Shown: positions 54,739 to 63,778 of the stretch, piece by piece
How the letters are laid out: every line of letters begins with the position of its first letter
Numbering within the stretch: position 1 is the first letter of the stretch
DNA from: Sphingomonas koreensis
GTDB taxonomy: Bacteria; Pseudomonadota; Alphaproteobacteria; Sphingomonadales; Sphingomonadaceae
Assembly: GCA_006438735.1 (NCBI GenBank)
Contig: RCZF01000001.1
Span: 1,488,001-1,552,000, forward strand
DNA: 64,000 bases
Direction of reading: 5' to 3'
Notes under the pieces: generated by a model
Database searches by the model: none
What the model was told of the DNA's origin: nothing
Seen by the model: the letters and a program-made list of their open reading frames with translations, nothing else
Made by a program: the position numbers and the translations under genes

Positions 54739-55059
54739 GGACGTCCGCGCAGCTTCGATGAGCGCGAGGCGCTGGAGAAGGCCACCCGCGTGTTCCGGTT
54801 GAAGGGCTACGACGGCGTGACCATCGACGATCTCGTCGCGGGCATGGGCGTGGGACGACCGAGCCTGTATTCGGTCTTCGGAGACAAGCGGACGATATTT
54901 CTGCGCGCTCTCAAGGCGTATGCGGAGGCGAAGGGCGCCCGTGCTGCGAAGGCGCTCTTCTCGCCACCTACTCTCCGCGACGCGGTCGCCGCCTTCCTAA
55001 GAAGCGCTGTGGAAACTGCGACCGAGGAAGGGGCAGCACCTGGATGCCTTCTTGTGTGC
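54739..55059 (+). pseudogene. TetR/AcrR-type regulator, N-terminal remnant
   Basis: The frame encodes GRPRSFDEREALEKATRVFR, then GYDGVTIDDLVAGMGVGRPS and LYSVFGDKRTIFLRALKAYA, the TetR DNA-binding domain. It continues to GCLLVC, where ligand-domain similarity ends. No usual start codon lies in frame; the nearby ATG (54722) is one base out of frame. At about 55059 the sequence switches to the NmrA-like C-terminal remnant in another frame. Both ends are damaged, so it is unlikely to be active. Confidence 0.65.
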
Positions 55060-55367
55060 AAGAGACCTATGAACTGGTCGGCCCCGACGTGCTTACCGGT
55101 GCGACGATCGCCGCACTGCGGAGCGAGGTGCTCGGGAGGCCGATCGGTTATGCCGGCAACGATCTGGATGCGCTGGAACAGCGGCTGAAGTCGTTCGGAC
55201 CGGCGTGGCTCGCGTACGACATGCGGCTGATGATGCATCGCTATCAGCAGGATGGCGCGATCGCGACGGACGGCGAAATCGCGCGTCTCGCAACCTTGCT
55301 CGGCCATGCGCCGCGGGCGTATCGCGATTTCGCCGAGGCCGCCGCCGCCGAGTGGGCTGCAGCCTGA
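55060..55367 (+). pseudogene. NmrA-like NAD(P)-binding protein, C-terminal remnant
   Basis: The frame reads QETYELVGPDVLTGATIAAL, then SEVLGRPIGYAGNDLDALEQ, FGPAWLAYDMRLMMHRYQQD and LATLLGHAPRAYRDFAEAAA, the C-terminal third of NmrA-type reductases. The N-terminal third lies at 53111-53224 on the minus strand, and the middle part (roughly 140 residues) is absent. It has no start of its own and follows the TetR remnant directly. Confidence 0.65.
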
Positions 55368-55399
55368 GCTTAGAACGAACCTGCATCAGGAGACTTCCC

Positions 55400-55783
55400 A
55401 TGACCCGTATCCTGTTCGTCGGCCAGAAGCCCGAGACGGTTGATTTTTCGGATCCGGCTTTGCCGGCCGGGTTCGACGCCGACAAAATCAACGCCGGCAT
55501 CACCATCGCGGTCGAAAAAATTCGGGAGCGCGGATGGCAAGGCGAAACCTGCATGATCACTCCTGACGCTGCAGGCGGAGCGATGCTGGAAACGGCGCTT
55601 CGCAGTGCCGCCTATGACTGTGTGGTGATCGGCGGCGGTTTAAGGCTACCGCCCAAGAGCCTGGCGCTGTTCGAGATCGTGGTGAATCTTGTCCACAAGA
55701 CTGCGCCCCATGCCGCGATAGCCTTCAACACGCGGCCCGAAGACACTGCCGAGGCGGCCGCCCGCCAACTCGGGGCAGGCTGA
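55400..55783 (+). CDS. Hypothetical protein, small nucleotide-binding-like fold
   Basis: A 127-residue protein behind AGGAGACTTCCC. It reads MTRILFVGQKPETVDFSDPA, then GFDADKINAGITIAVEKIRE, VVIGGGLRLPPKSLALFEIV and FNTRPEDTAEAAARQLGAG. The alternating hydrophobic strands and GGG turn suggest a Rossmann-like or flavodoxin-like fold. I do not recognise a named family. It lies 32 bases after the NmrA remnant and would have been co-transcribed with it, hinting at a shared redox role. Confidence 0.6.
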   Translation: MTRILFVGQKPETVDFSDPALPAGFDADKINAGITIAVEKIRERGWQGETCMITPDAAGGAMLETALRSAAYDCVVIGGGLRLPPKSLALFEIVVNLVHKTAPHAAIAFNTRPEDTAEAAARQLGAG

Positions 55784-56276
55784 AGGCTATTTGCCGTTTG
55801 CGAACCGAGGACGATCGTACGCGGCTAATAGTCGGCAATGCACCCGATGTCGGCCATAGCGGATCGCCGCTCAATCGCCCGTAAGCGGACGCGGCTGCCG
55901 GTCGGCCGCGAATGGGACTTTGCAGCCGCTCCCACTATGTTCGTCTAACGGCGCCTATCGGTAGGAGCGGCCGTTGTACTTCATACCGGAAGCAAGCCAC
56001 TGACGTGTAAGGCTGCGCCTTCAGTTGCTCTATGGCCTAAGGCAATCTCATGCAGAAATAGCTCTGCAAATCATCTTTCGTCAATGCGCCCGATCGCCTC
56101 CGCGCACCTTGGGTCAGAGAACGGACTCGCCGGGCAACCGGCAGCCGGTGTTTCAATGCAATTCGTTACCTTCACCAACGCGCACTTCGTGACCGAACCA
56201 GACTGGACGACGTGGCACGCTAACGTACACGTCTTGCGATTGCCGTATCAAGACACCTTTCCGACTAGTGCGCGAA
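55784..56276. other. Gene-free stretch
   Basis: No supported gene, RNA or repeat was found in these 493 bases. An ORF at 56084-56299 has no domain and overlaps the end of the TpsB remnant. The stretch probably represents degraded DNA. Confidence 0.5.
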
Positions 56277-57186
56277 TCAGAACGCGCTGGTCAGGCTGAA
56301 CGACGGCCGCGGGCTTTTGTCGCCGCTGTCGTAGCGCGGCTCGTTGATTGGGAACGCAGCTTCGAGTTCGAGATTGAGATAGCGGGAAAGATTTAGTCGG
56401 GCGCCTGCTCCTGTCGAATAGAGGTCACCGGTTCCGAAATCGATTTCGATGTTGCTCAGGTGGCCCGCGTCCGCAAAGCAGTAAAGCTGCGCCCAGCGCA
56501 ACAATCCCGTGTTGCGGCTCAGCAGGCGCGCGCGCAGTTCGGCAGAGCCGAGCACGCCTTCGTCGCCTGTCCGCTCGCTCCAATTGTAGCCGCGACCGAA
56601 ATAGGAACCGCCGATCTTCAGTTGTTCGACCGCGGGCAGCGGTGCGCTGGACAACAGGCTAGTGGTTGCAAGCCGTGCGCTGATAGGATCGGCGATGTCG
56701 CCTTGCCAATTCGCCCCAGCGTTTACCATCGTGAAATCGGATCCGGCGTCATAGTGTGACGCAAAGAGATTAGCCCGCCCGGTCGCGCCCAGCGCCAGCA
56801 GACCTCGGGTGATGCCGCCGCCGGCACGCAGCCTACCGCCGGCAAGCGGCGTATAACCATTGATCGAGCCGCTCACGGTGGTGATGCGATCGCTCCGGAT
56901 CAGCGCGCCGTTCCACCATCCATCCACCGCGACGCGATCGCCGGAAACCGCCAGCCACAGTCTCGTCTTCGCCTCCCGCAACAACGGTTGCGTGATGCTC
57001 ACGGCCATACTGCCGCTGCGGCCATGCGGATCGAAGCTGCGCCAACGGCCACCCGAGTGAGTCTCGCCATAGCTACCGTAAAGCGCTAGCTGGGTGCCGC
57101 TGGCGAATGGCTGGATCGCGTAGCGACCATAGAGCGCGACCAATTCGTGCGGCTCGATCGGCGTCGCGAGCCCCTGGAACGTGAGA
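56277..57186 (-). pseudogene. TpsB-type outer membrane transporter (ShlB/FhaC), C-terminal barrel only
   Basis: About 300 residues remain of a two-partner secretion pore. Segments include HELVALYGRYAIQPFASGTQ, GGSYFGRGYNWSERTGDEGV, LGSAELRARLL, WAQLYCFADAGHL and a terminal Phe (SLTSAF). The signal peptide, POTRA domains and first barrel strands, about 250 residues, are missing. Similarity stops at about 57186, where an IS5-family transposase start joins it. No TpsA exoprotein gene is near. It should be non-functional. Confidence 0.7.
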
Positions 57187-57282
57187 CGCCTCGCGGCTTG
57201 TTGGGCAGCAGCGGCTCGATGACGCGCCACTCGAAGCCGGTCAAATCATATCGGCTCATGCCGATGCTGAATCAGGCAATCA
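57186..57282 (-). mobile_element. IS5-family insertion sequence end, with transposase start
   Basis: ATG 57259 encodes MSRYDLTGFEWRVIEPLLPN followed by KPRGV, the very conserved start of IS5-group (IS427-like) transposases. A GCCTGATTCAGCATCGGC sequence upstream resembles the terminal repeat of such elements. Only the first ~25 codons survive; beyond GV the DNA is tpsB sequence. The remnant marks the point where the TpsB gene was truncated. Confidence 0.7.
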
Positions 57283-57625
57283 TCACGAGGGGAAGGCCTG
57301 TCGCGTCAAAAGCCGTACTACTGGGAATCGGCGAGCAAGGCGTCCGCTATCAGGTGGGATCGGAAACCTCAAGCTGCTCAAAAAAGAGCGATCATCGTCT
57401 CCCGGTGTCGTTGCAGAACCTCTTCGTCCACTGATTAATGATCCCGACCTGCGACAGCCGCTCGTTGACCTTCATACCCGCCAAAATAGGTTCTTTCGTC
57501 TGCCCATTCGCCCAGAGCATCGAACAGCAAGGCTCAATCCGCCAAATTTAGGGGTTCGCGACCTAATTAAGCGAAGCATAATTTCGCATCGATATTTAAA
57601 TAATTAAGAGTTCGGCAAATAAGGA
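57283..57625. other. Gene-free stretch between the IS remnant and the luxR gene
   Basis: No supported gene was seen in these 343 bases. It becomes strongly AT-rich after 57540, towards the 3' end of the regulator gene. Possible remnants of further insertion sequences could not be identified. Confidence 0.45.
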
Positions 57626-58204
57626 CTAAATCAATCGAAATCTTGATATTATTCCCAAAAGCTCCTCGCGAGATCCAACATTCATTTTCCGATATATGCT
57701 TCTGATATGAGTTCGAATCGTCTCAATAGAATTGTTAAAGCTTGCGGCGATTTCCGATACCCCGTTGCCCTTTACCAACGCGATGACGATGCGGTGTTCT
57801 GTCGCGGTCAATCCGTATAAGCGCGCAAAATCGGCATACACGTCATAATCATGACCATCACTGATCCAAAAGTTCAAACACCAATATGTGGCGGCAAGCA
57901 GATCAATCCGACGCTTATAGAATACTAGAAAAGGGCCGCAGACATTGTCTGAAATTACCGCTGTTACCGATGGATCGTCATTTTCTATGAAGGTATAAAA
58001 CCGATCGGTAATCCTAGCCGATTTGCTTACGAACTTTTGTCTTTCAACGAAGCACCCTTCCTGCGATTCCAAAATTTGGTGAGCCGCCCGATTCATGAAC
58101 TCGACTACGTGATGGGCGTTTATCAATACGGTCGGGCGATAGTCGTCCTCAATCAACTGCTTGACGGCAGCTAGGACCGACAAGCCATCCTCGGCAGCTT
58201 CCAT
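57626..58204 (-). CDS. LuxR-type transcriptional regulator
   Basis: A 192-residue regulator. The N-terminal two thirds form a PAS-like sensing region (RPTVLINAHHVVEFMNRAAH, then GPFLVFYKRRIDLLAATYWC). The C-terminal LuxR helix-turn-helix reads LYGLTATEHRIVIALVKGNG, SEIAASFNNSIETIRTHIRS and IYRKMNVGSREELL. It is AT-richer than nearby genes. There is no receiver domain and no clear acyl-homoserine-lactone pocket. The start is ATG 58204, preceded by GGGGGAAAGC; ATG 58234 is in frame. It is divergent from the pilus operon with a long gap, and it may control it. Confidence 0.8.
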   Translation of the reverse strand: MEAAEDGLSVLAAVKQLIEDDYRPTVLINAHHVVEFMNRAAHQILESQEGCFVERQKFVSKSARITDRFYTFIENDDPSVTAVISDNVCGPFLVFYKRRIDLLAATYWCLNFWISDGHDYDVYADFARLYGLTATEHRIVIALVKGNGVSEIAASFNNSIETIRTHIRSIYRKMNVGSREELLGIISRFRLI

Positions 58205-58424
58205 GCTTTCCCCCGCTGAAACTGGTGCGCCCATTTTCAGTTCGCCGACGTTAGCGGCAGCGGTTCGGTTCCTAACCCCGGTTTACCGATCCGACTTTCT
58301 CTATTTGGGACCCCGCTGTCCGATCGCAAGTATAATCGGGTTCGGTCGATCGTCGCGCAAGCTTGCATGGCGTGGAATATACAAAATGAAGTTTGTTTAA
58401 TGTCCTCTTTAGGGACTGCGTAGA

Positions 58425-58446
58425 ATATACCCAATGTTGGGTATAT
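58425..58446. promoter_or_regulatory. Perfect 22-bp palindrome between luxR-type gene and pilus operon
   Basis: ATATACCCAA-TG-TTGGGTATAT is a perfect dyad with a two-base centre, in an AT-rich gap, about 135 bases before the pilin ATG and 220 bases from the regulator start. LuxR-type dimers bind palindromes of about this length. It is a good candidate operator; binding is inference. Confidence 0.6.
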
Positions 58447-58580
58447 CTGAAGCGCTGAAGTTCCCTTAATCAATCGTTCACCAATCGAAACGAGTCGCTC
58501 CAGGCTGTTTCGGATGGTCAGGTCCAGTTCGATTTGGACAAACGGACCCGTAATTCGATCCATCCATAGGGGGATTCACG

Positions 58581-59153
58581 ATGAAGAAACTGATGACCGC
58601 GGCTGTCGCCGCGATCGCCGTGCTGACTGCGACGCCGTCTTTCGCCGCCGACGCACATTCGTCCAGTTCGCTTGCTTTCAGCCTTAACGGCTCAGTGAGC
58701 GAAATCTGCGGCGTGTACAGCAAGTCGGGAACGACGGTTCCGATCGCGTTCGGCGATCTCGCCACCGTTGCCGACAGCACCCTGGTGACCAAGAGCCTCG
58801 GCGACGTTTCTTACCGTTGCAATGACGCGAACGGCTTCACGCGCGTCATTCACTCGGCCAACGGCGGAAAGCTGGTTCGCACGGGCGGATCGGGCGATCA
58901 GTACAATTCGATCGCCTACATTTTCAACCAAAGCGGCAATGCAGGCATCAGCGTCAGCGACACCTCGCTGAGCGCGGATGTGGATACGACCTTCGCCGGC
59001 AGCCATCAGCTGCTCGAAGGCCAGCGCGGCACCGCGTCGTTCAAGTTGAACGGCGTGTTCAACACGAACTCGAGCGCAGGCAATGCGCCGGGAACGACCG
59101 TTTTCGCGGGCGATTACACCGACACCGTGACGATCACGGTTACCGGCGCCTGA
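58581..59153 (+). CDS. Major pilin-like subunit (spore coat U / chaperone-usher type)
   Basis: A 190-residue exported protein. A signal peptide (MKKLMTAAVAAIAVLTATPS) precedes a beta-rich Ig-like domain with two Cys residues (EICGVY and SYRCNDANG) that can form the pilin disulphide. The C-terminal strand VTITVTG alternates hydrophobic residues. The layout fits archaic or alternative chaperone-usher pilins (Csu or spore coat U type). GGGGGATTCACG precedes ATG 58581. It is the first gene of the pilus operon and, by position, the main shaft subunit. Confidence 0.8.
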   Translation: MKKLMTAAVAAIAVLTATPSFAADAHSSSSLAFSLNGSVSEICGVYSKSGTTVPIAFGDLATVADSTLVTKSLGDVSYRCNDANGFTRVIHSANGGKLVRTGGSGDQYNSIAYIFNQSGNAGISVSDTSLSADVDTTFAGSHQLLEGQRGTASFKLNGVFNTNSSAGNAPGTTVFAGDYTDTVTITVTGA

Positions 59154-59261
59154 TAGCGACGAAGCCGAGGGGCAGCGGATTCGCAACGTCCCTCGGCTTC
59201 CTCCACACCGGCGGTTGCGCCGTTCGATCGGTTTCAGAAGTCGTTTTCCCGGGGGGGATTC

Positions 59262-59987
59262 ATGGTCAGGTTTCTGCGCTCGCTGTGGCTGCGCATCGGT
59301 GTCGCGGTCGGCATCATCGCGTTCAGCGCCAGCGCCACCGCCTATGAAGTCGGCCCCATGCGAGTCACCCTCGTTCCCAGCGCGGGCAACATCACCGGCA
59401 CGATCCACGTCAACAACGATCGCGATGTGCCGCTTCCGATCGAGCTGAAGACGTTCCGACGCATTGTCCGCGATGACGGCTCGCAATCGTTCGATCCGGT
59501 CGACGGCCAATTCGTGATCTTTCCGCCCCAGGTCCAGGTTGCCGCGTCATCGTCGCAGTCGATTCGATTTCAGTATGTCGGCGATCCGGTCGTCACCGAA
59601 TCGCAGGCTTACGTTATCCAAGTGACCGAAGTCCCCGTGACACCGCCCGGATTTAGCGGCGTGCACTTCACCTACAATTTCGGCGTCGCGGTCTATATCG
59701 ACCCGGCGCACGCGAGCGACGACCTGACGGTCGAGGGCGTCAAGCGGGAGGACGGCAGCCTCCTGATGACGGTGCGCAACGACGGCAATGGCTATGCCAC
59801 CTTGTCGCGCAAATCGCTGACCCTGGCGAGCGGCGTCAGCAAGGTGACGTACGAGCCCACCGATCTCGGCACGAAACTGGAAAATCCGCTCGTCCCGCCG
59901 CATTTCACGCGGACGGTGGAACTCAAGAATACGACGATCGCAGGCAGCGCCGACATCTCCGCCGAATTTCACGACATCAAGGGTTGA
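59262..59987 (+). CDS. Periplasmic pilus chaperone (PapD-like)
   Basis: A 241-residue chaperone. A signal peptide (FLRSLWLRIGVAVGIIAFSA) precedes two Ig-like domains. Domain one contains GPMRVTLVPSAGNITGTIHV, DVPLPIELKTFRR and QVAASSSQSIRFQYVGDP, with the strand that lends itself to pilins by donor-strand complementation. Domain two starts near residue 135 (VHFTYNFGVAVYIDP). It would hold pilins and tip protein in the periplasm and deliver them to the usher. It follows the pilin gene by 108 bases and is joined directly to the usher gene. Confidence 0.87.
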   Translation: MVRFLRSLWLRIGVAVGIIAFSASATAYEVGPMRVTLVPSAGNITGTIHVNNDRDVPLPIELKTFRRIVRDDGSQSFDPVDGQFVIFPPQVQVAASSSQSIRFQYVGDPVVTESQAYVIQVTEVPVTPPGFSGVHFTYNFGVAVYIDPAHASDDLTVEGVKREDGSLLMTVRNDGNGYATLSRKSLTLASGVSKVTYEPTDLGTKLENPLVPPHFTRTVELKNTTIAGSADISAEFHDIKG

Positions 59988-62525
59988 GTGCGGCAGATGG
60001 CCGGGGCCATGCGCGCGCGCCGATTCGGCGGCCGACTCAAATTGCATAGCAGCGTTTCGGCTGTGGCGTTCGTCGCGGCCCTGCAGTGCGCGACGCCAGC
60101 CGCGGCGGCGGCGGCGGTGGCGGTGGACCAAGCCGGCCAACATGCCCCCGCCGACCCCGTCCGCGAAACGCCCGCATCCGCCGCTGCGCCGGTTCCGCCG
60201 GACATCAAACCGACAACCCTGTCCTTGCCGATCGTCGTCGACGACGCCCAGGTCGGCACGGCGCTGGCGACGGTGACGCTTTCCGACATCGTCTCGATTT
60301 CAGTGGCGGACCTCAACACCGCATTGGCGAGCCGGATTTCGAAAGAAACCGCATCGGCGATCACCGCGCTCGGCAATGGTCAGATCAAGGCAGCGGCAAT
60401 CCGCCAGGCTGGATTGGACCTGCATTTCGATACGGCATCGCTCGCCATCGTCGTGACGATCCCGGATACGCGCCGCGGCATTCAGGTGCTCCAGACACCG
60501 GGGATCAGCTTCGATGGCCTGGCGCCGGTCGATCCCGCGCGGTTCGCCTTCGGCATGACCGGCGCGCTGCTGATCAACAAGGATCTTTCCGGCGGCCCCA
60601 CGACGGGCGATCTGGCCACGGCCGGATTCCTCAACGTCGGCGGCCTGACCGGACTCAACGTTCTGTTCAGCGGCGATCTTCGTTTCGGCGCCGGCGCCAC
60701 TGCCTTCGAGCGCAACGGCATCGTCGCGTTCAAGGATGATCCCGCCCGCGCGATGCGCTATTCGATCGGCGACATCATTCCGCTCCAGGCGCGGCTCGCC
60801 GGCCCCGTGGACTTGCTGGGCGTATCGGTAGAGCGGAGCTACGAAAGCATCCAGCCGGAACGCAATATCCGGCCGGTCGGGCAAAGCGGCTTCGTGCTCC
60901 AGCGGCGGTCCACCGTAGAGGTCTACGTCAACGGCGTGCTCGCGCAGACGTTCGTGGCCAATCCCGGGCCGATCAATCTGCGCAACATCCCGCTCGCCGA
61001 CATCAGCAACAATGTGTCGGTGGTGGTGGAGGATCCGCTCGGCCGGCGCGAGGTGGAGAGTTTCCAACTCGGCAACGACATCAGCCAGCTTCAGGAAGGC
61101 ATCTCGGAATTCAGCGCGTCGCTCGGCTTGCTGCGGGATGTCAACGCCGCGGAATTTCGCTATACCGACGATCCCGTCGCCAGCCTCTATTTTACCCGCG
61201 GCCTGACCGAGCGATTGACCGTCGGCGCGCATGCGGTGATTGCGCAACACGCCCAGAACGCCGGCTTTTCCGCAGCAATGCCGATCCTCGCCGGGGTCGG
61301 GCAGATCGAAACCGCGATCAGCCATAGCGACGATCGCGGCACAGGCGCCGCGATCGGCGTCACCTACCGCGGTGATCCGTTCGGCCTGCGCAGACTGAAC
61401 GGCTTCCTCGATCTGCGAGTCGATTACCAGACGATCGATTACAACACGCTGTCGTCGTTCACGATCGGCGATCAAACCAAATGGGACGGGCTCGCCAGCT
61501 ATCGGATTGATCTTTCGTCCACCACATCGGCATATCTGGGCGGCGGCTATTACGAGATTTACGGCCAATCGGCGACGTACAGCGCCTATGTCGGCGCGTC
61601 GCATCGGTTCGGACGGCTCTCGTTTTCGGCGTCGCTACGGTATGAGAAGCGATCGACCGACCGGGGCGGCCTGGGGATTCTCGGGACGATTTCGATGCCG
61701 CTCGGCCGCCATACGTCGGCGTACGGCAGCTATGATTCCAACAACAATGTCGGCCAGGTTGAGGTCCGTAAACAGCGCGGAATCGGCGTGCCCGATTACG
61801 AATATTCGCTCGCCGCGCGTTACTCACCGAACCAGAGCCAGGTGACTGGCGATATCGGTTACGTGAACTCCCGATTCGACGCCAGCGCCGGCGTCGCCCA
61901 ATATTTCCAGGGCGATTTGGCGAGCAACGAACGCGTCGCAACGGTTCGCCTGCAATCGGGCATCGCGTTCGTCGATGGCACTTTTGGCATCGGCCGGGAC
62001 CCGGGGAACGGTTTCCTGATGGTAAAGCGGCACCCGACCCTGCGCCCCGCCGACGTCAACGTGAAATCCGCCGCCGTCGGCGAAAAGCTTGGCGTCGCCG
62101 ACGGGTTGGGGCCGGCCGTCGTATCGATCAACGGGCCGTATTTGCCGCAGGAAGTGACGCTCAGCGTGCCCAGCGCGCCGATCGGATATGATCTTGGGCC
62201 GGGCGAATATGTGTTGCGGCCGGGTGCAGCAAGCGGCCTTGCGATCACCGCCGGTACGGACGCCTATCATATCGCCGGCGCCAATCTGTACGACGGCGAA
62301 GGCCATCCGCTGGCGCTGACGACCGGTGTCGTGACCGATCTCAACACCGGCGCCGGGACGCCCTTCTTTACCAATAGTCAGGGACGTGCTGTCTTCATCC
62401 GGCTTGCGCCTGGCCAATACCGCGTGACGATGGATTCGTCGAAAGCGGTATTCAAGTTCGTCGTCGGCCAACACGACCCGGCGTTCGTCAAACTACCCGA
62501 CTTGCACGCGGAGCCAGCGCCATGA
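59988..62525 (+). CDS. Outer membrane fimbrial usher
   Basis: An 845-residue usher. After a signal region comes an N-terminal periplasmic domain (residues 60-150). A 24-strand barrel follows with LLINKDLSGGPTTGDLATAG, RSTVEVYVNGVLAQTFVANP, GPINLRNIPLADISNNVSVV (plug-linked region) and repeated TyrGly strands such as YLGGGYYEIYGQSATYSAYV. The C-terminal periplasmic domains have DLNTGAGTPFFTNSQGRAVF and LAPGQYRVTM. It assembles and exports the pilus. The start is the GTG at 59988 with AAGGG four bases before it; ATG 59997 is the alternative. Confidence 0.88.
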   Translation: MRQMAGAMRARRFGGRLKLHSSVSAVAFVAALQCATPAAAAAAVAVDQAGQHAPADPVRETPASAAAPVPPDIKPTTLSLPIVVDDAQVGTALATVTLSDIVSISVADLNTALASRISKETASAITALGNGQIKAAAIRQAGLDLHFDTASLAIVVTIPDTRRGIQVLQTPGISFDGLAPVDPARFAFGMTGALLINKDLSGGPTTGDLATAGFLNVGGLTGLNVLFSGDLRFGAGATAFERNGIVAFKDDPARAMRYSIGDIIPLQARLAGPVDLLGVSVERSYESIQPERNIRPVGQSGFVLQRRSTVEVYVNGVLAQTFVANPGPINLRNIPLADISNNVSVVVEDPLGRREVESFQLGNDISQLQEGISEFSASLGLLRDVNAAEFRYTDDPVASLYFTRGLTERLTVGAHAVIAQHAQNAGFSAAMPILAGVGQIETAISHSDDRGTGAAIGVTYRGDPFGLRRLNGFLDLRVDYQTIDYNTLSSFTIGDQTKWDGLASYRIDLSSTTSAYLGGGYYEIYGQSATYSAYVGASHRFGRLSFSASLRYEKRSTDRGGLGILGTISMPLGRHTSAYGSYDSNNNVGQVEVRKQRGIGVPDYEYSLAARYSPNQSQVTGDIGYVNSRFDASAGVAQYFQGDLASNERVATVRLQSGIAFVDGTFGIGRDPGNGFLMVKRHPTLRPADVNVKSAAVGEKLGVADGLGPAVVSINGPYLPQEVTLSVPSAPIGYDLGPGEYVLRPGAASGLAITAGTDAYHIAGANLYDGEGHPLALTTGVVTDLNTGAGTPFFTNSQGRAVFIRLAPGQYRVTMDSSKAVFKFVVGQHDPAFVKLPDLHAEPAP

Positions 62526-63376
62526 TCAAACGTCTTCTTCTGATGATCGCCACAGTGGCGCTGATGCCGGAACTGGCGCACGCGGCGCCGTGCAGGGGCT
62601 ATGACGTTTCCGCCGCTCAATCGGGAGCTGCAAGCTACGATCCGGCAAGCGTCGCAGACATGCGGATTCAGCTCACACTGATGACTCGGAGCACCGCGCT
62701 CGACGCCAGCTGTTCGTCAGCCAACATAAGCGTCGCGCCGCGAGACGGCTCGAGAATTCGTCTGACCAACGGCGGTGATCGCCTGGACGGCGATATCGTT
62801 CGCGCCAGTGACGTCGGCATCGGATCGCCGGCATTGTTCAGGCTTACCGAAGCGGGCCGTGGGCGATTGGTGCGCAATGGCCGCCTGACGATCGATTTGC
62901 TCCAAATCAGCTCCGGCCAGTTCACCGGGCCCGGTGATTATACCGTCGATCTGGATGTCGTCGTCGGTGATCGTCCGGCCGTCCCCGTGCAATTGCTGGT
63001 CCATGTCGATCCGGCGATTCGTTTCGTCGGAGAAGCCGCAAGCGGATTGAAGACGCTGTCGCTCGGCGATCTTGAACGGGGAGCCAATGTGAGCTCGGCC
63101 TTTCTGTTCAAAACCAACGCAGCGATCACTGTTACCGCGCGTTCGGAACACGGCGGCAACCTGCAGCACGAGCTGGGCGCGTCGTTCGGGGAAATTCCGT
63201 ATGCCGGCTATTATTCGGGGGAGCGGCTGGACCTGAAGAACGCCCGCCCGATTACCGTCAGGCTATCGCGCGCCGGGCTTCAGCAAGGCGACCTGCGCGT
63301 CGTGGTGCTGCCGCAGCACGGTCGCTATGCCGGTGCCTATCGCGACGTCCTGACGCTCGATTTCACAGCATTTTAG
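62522..63376 (+). CDS. Pilus tip subunit-like exported protein
   Basis: A 284-residue protein. A signal peptide (MIKRLLLMIATVALMPELAH) precedes two beta-rich domains. The N-terminal one holds Cys residues (CRGYDVSAAQ, ALDASCSS), and the C-terminal pilin-like domain has RFVGEAASGLKTLSLGDLER and a closing strand DVLTLDFTAF. In operons of the order pilin, chaperone, usher, last gene, this position is the tip adhesin. The receptor is unknown. ATG 62522 overlaps the usher stop (ATGA). Confidence 0.75.
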   Translation: MIKRLLLMIATVALMPELAHAAPCRGYDVSAAQSGAASYDPASVADMRIQLTLMTRSTALDASCSSANISVAPRDGSRIRLTNGGDRLDGDIVRASDVGIGSPALFRLTEAGRGRLVRNGRLTIDLLQISSGQFTGPGDYTVDLDVVVGDRPAVPVQLLVHVDPAIRFVGEAASGLKTLSLGDLERGANVSSAFLFKTNAAITVTARSEHGGNLQHELGASFGEIPYAGYYSGERLDLKNARPITVRLSRAGLQQGDLRVVVLPQHGRYAGAYRDVLTLDFTAF

Positions 63377-63388
63377 AGGCCGGCGTCG

Positions 63389-63778
63389 TCAGATCGCCTG
63401 GATATAGGCGCTGCCGCTGGTCACGCTGGCCAGACTGTCCCCATAGTCCAATTGAAACACGAATGTGCCGGGACGCCGCGCATGGACGGCAATGAGTCCG
63501 CCGCCAAGTTCGGTGGCGACGCCATTCGAAACCGTGACGGATTCGGGAACCATCTCGCCCAAATCTCCCCCCATGACGAGCTGAAACGACTCTGCGTTGC
63601 AGTTCGCCTCAACCTCAAGAATGCCAAGCTCCGAATCGAGCGACTGAACATCCTCAATCGCGCAGGTCACTGGCACCTGCAGACTCAATTGAAACGCAAC
63701 GTCGTTGGCCGCAGCCGGTGCTGCCGACATCATCGCCATCGTCGGTATCAACAGGGCAAAAGCAGATCGGCGTCGCAT
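63389..63778 (-). CDS. Small exported pilin-like protein on the opposite strand
   Basis: A 129-residue protein. A signal peptide (MRRRSAFALLIPTMAMMSAA) precedes a beta-rich domain with two Cys residues (VPVTCAIEDVQ and EANCNAES), giving a fold like that of the pilins next door. It ends GSAYIQAI. It is convergent with the tip gene, 12 bases away, and its upstream 222 bases to the window edge are AT-rich with no other gene. It could be a minor or regulatory pilin. The assignment is by pattern only. Confidence 0.55.
   Translation of the reverse strand: MRRRSAFALLIPTMAMMSAAPAAANDVAFQLSLQVPVTCAIEDVQSLDSELGILEVEANCNAESFQLVMGGDLGEMVPESVTVSNGVATELGGGLIAVHARRPGTFVFQLDYGDSLASVTSGSAYIQAI

Noticed and set aside
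56084..56299. A 71-codon ORF as a gene
   Set aside because: No ribosome site, no recognisable motif, and it overlaps the TpsB remnant.
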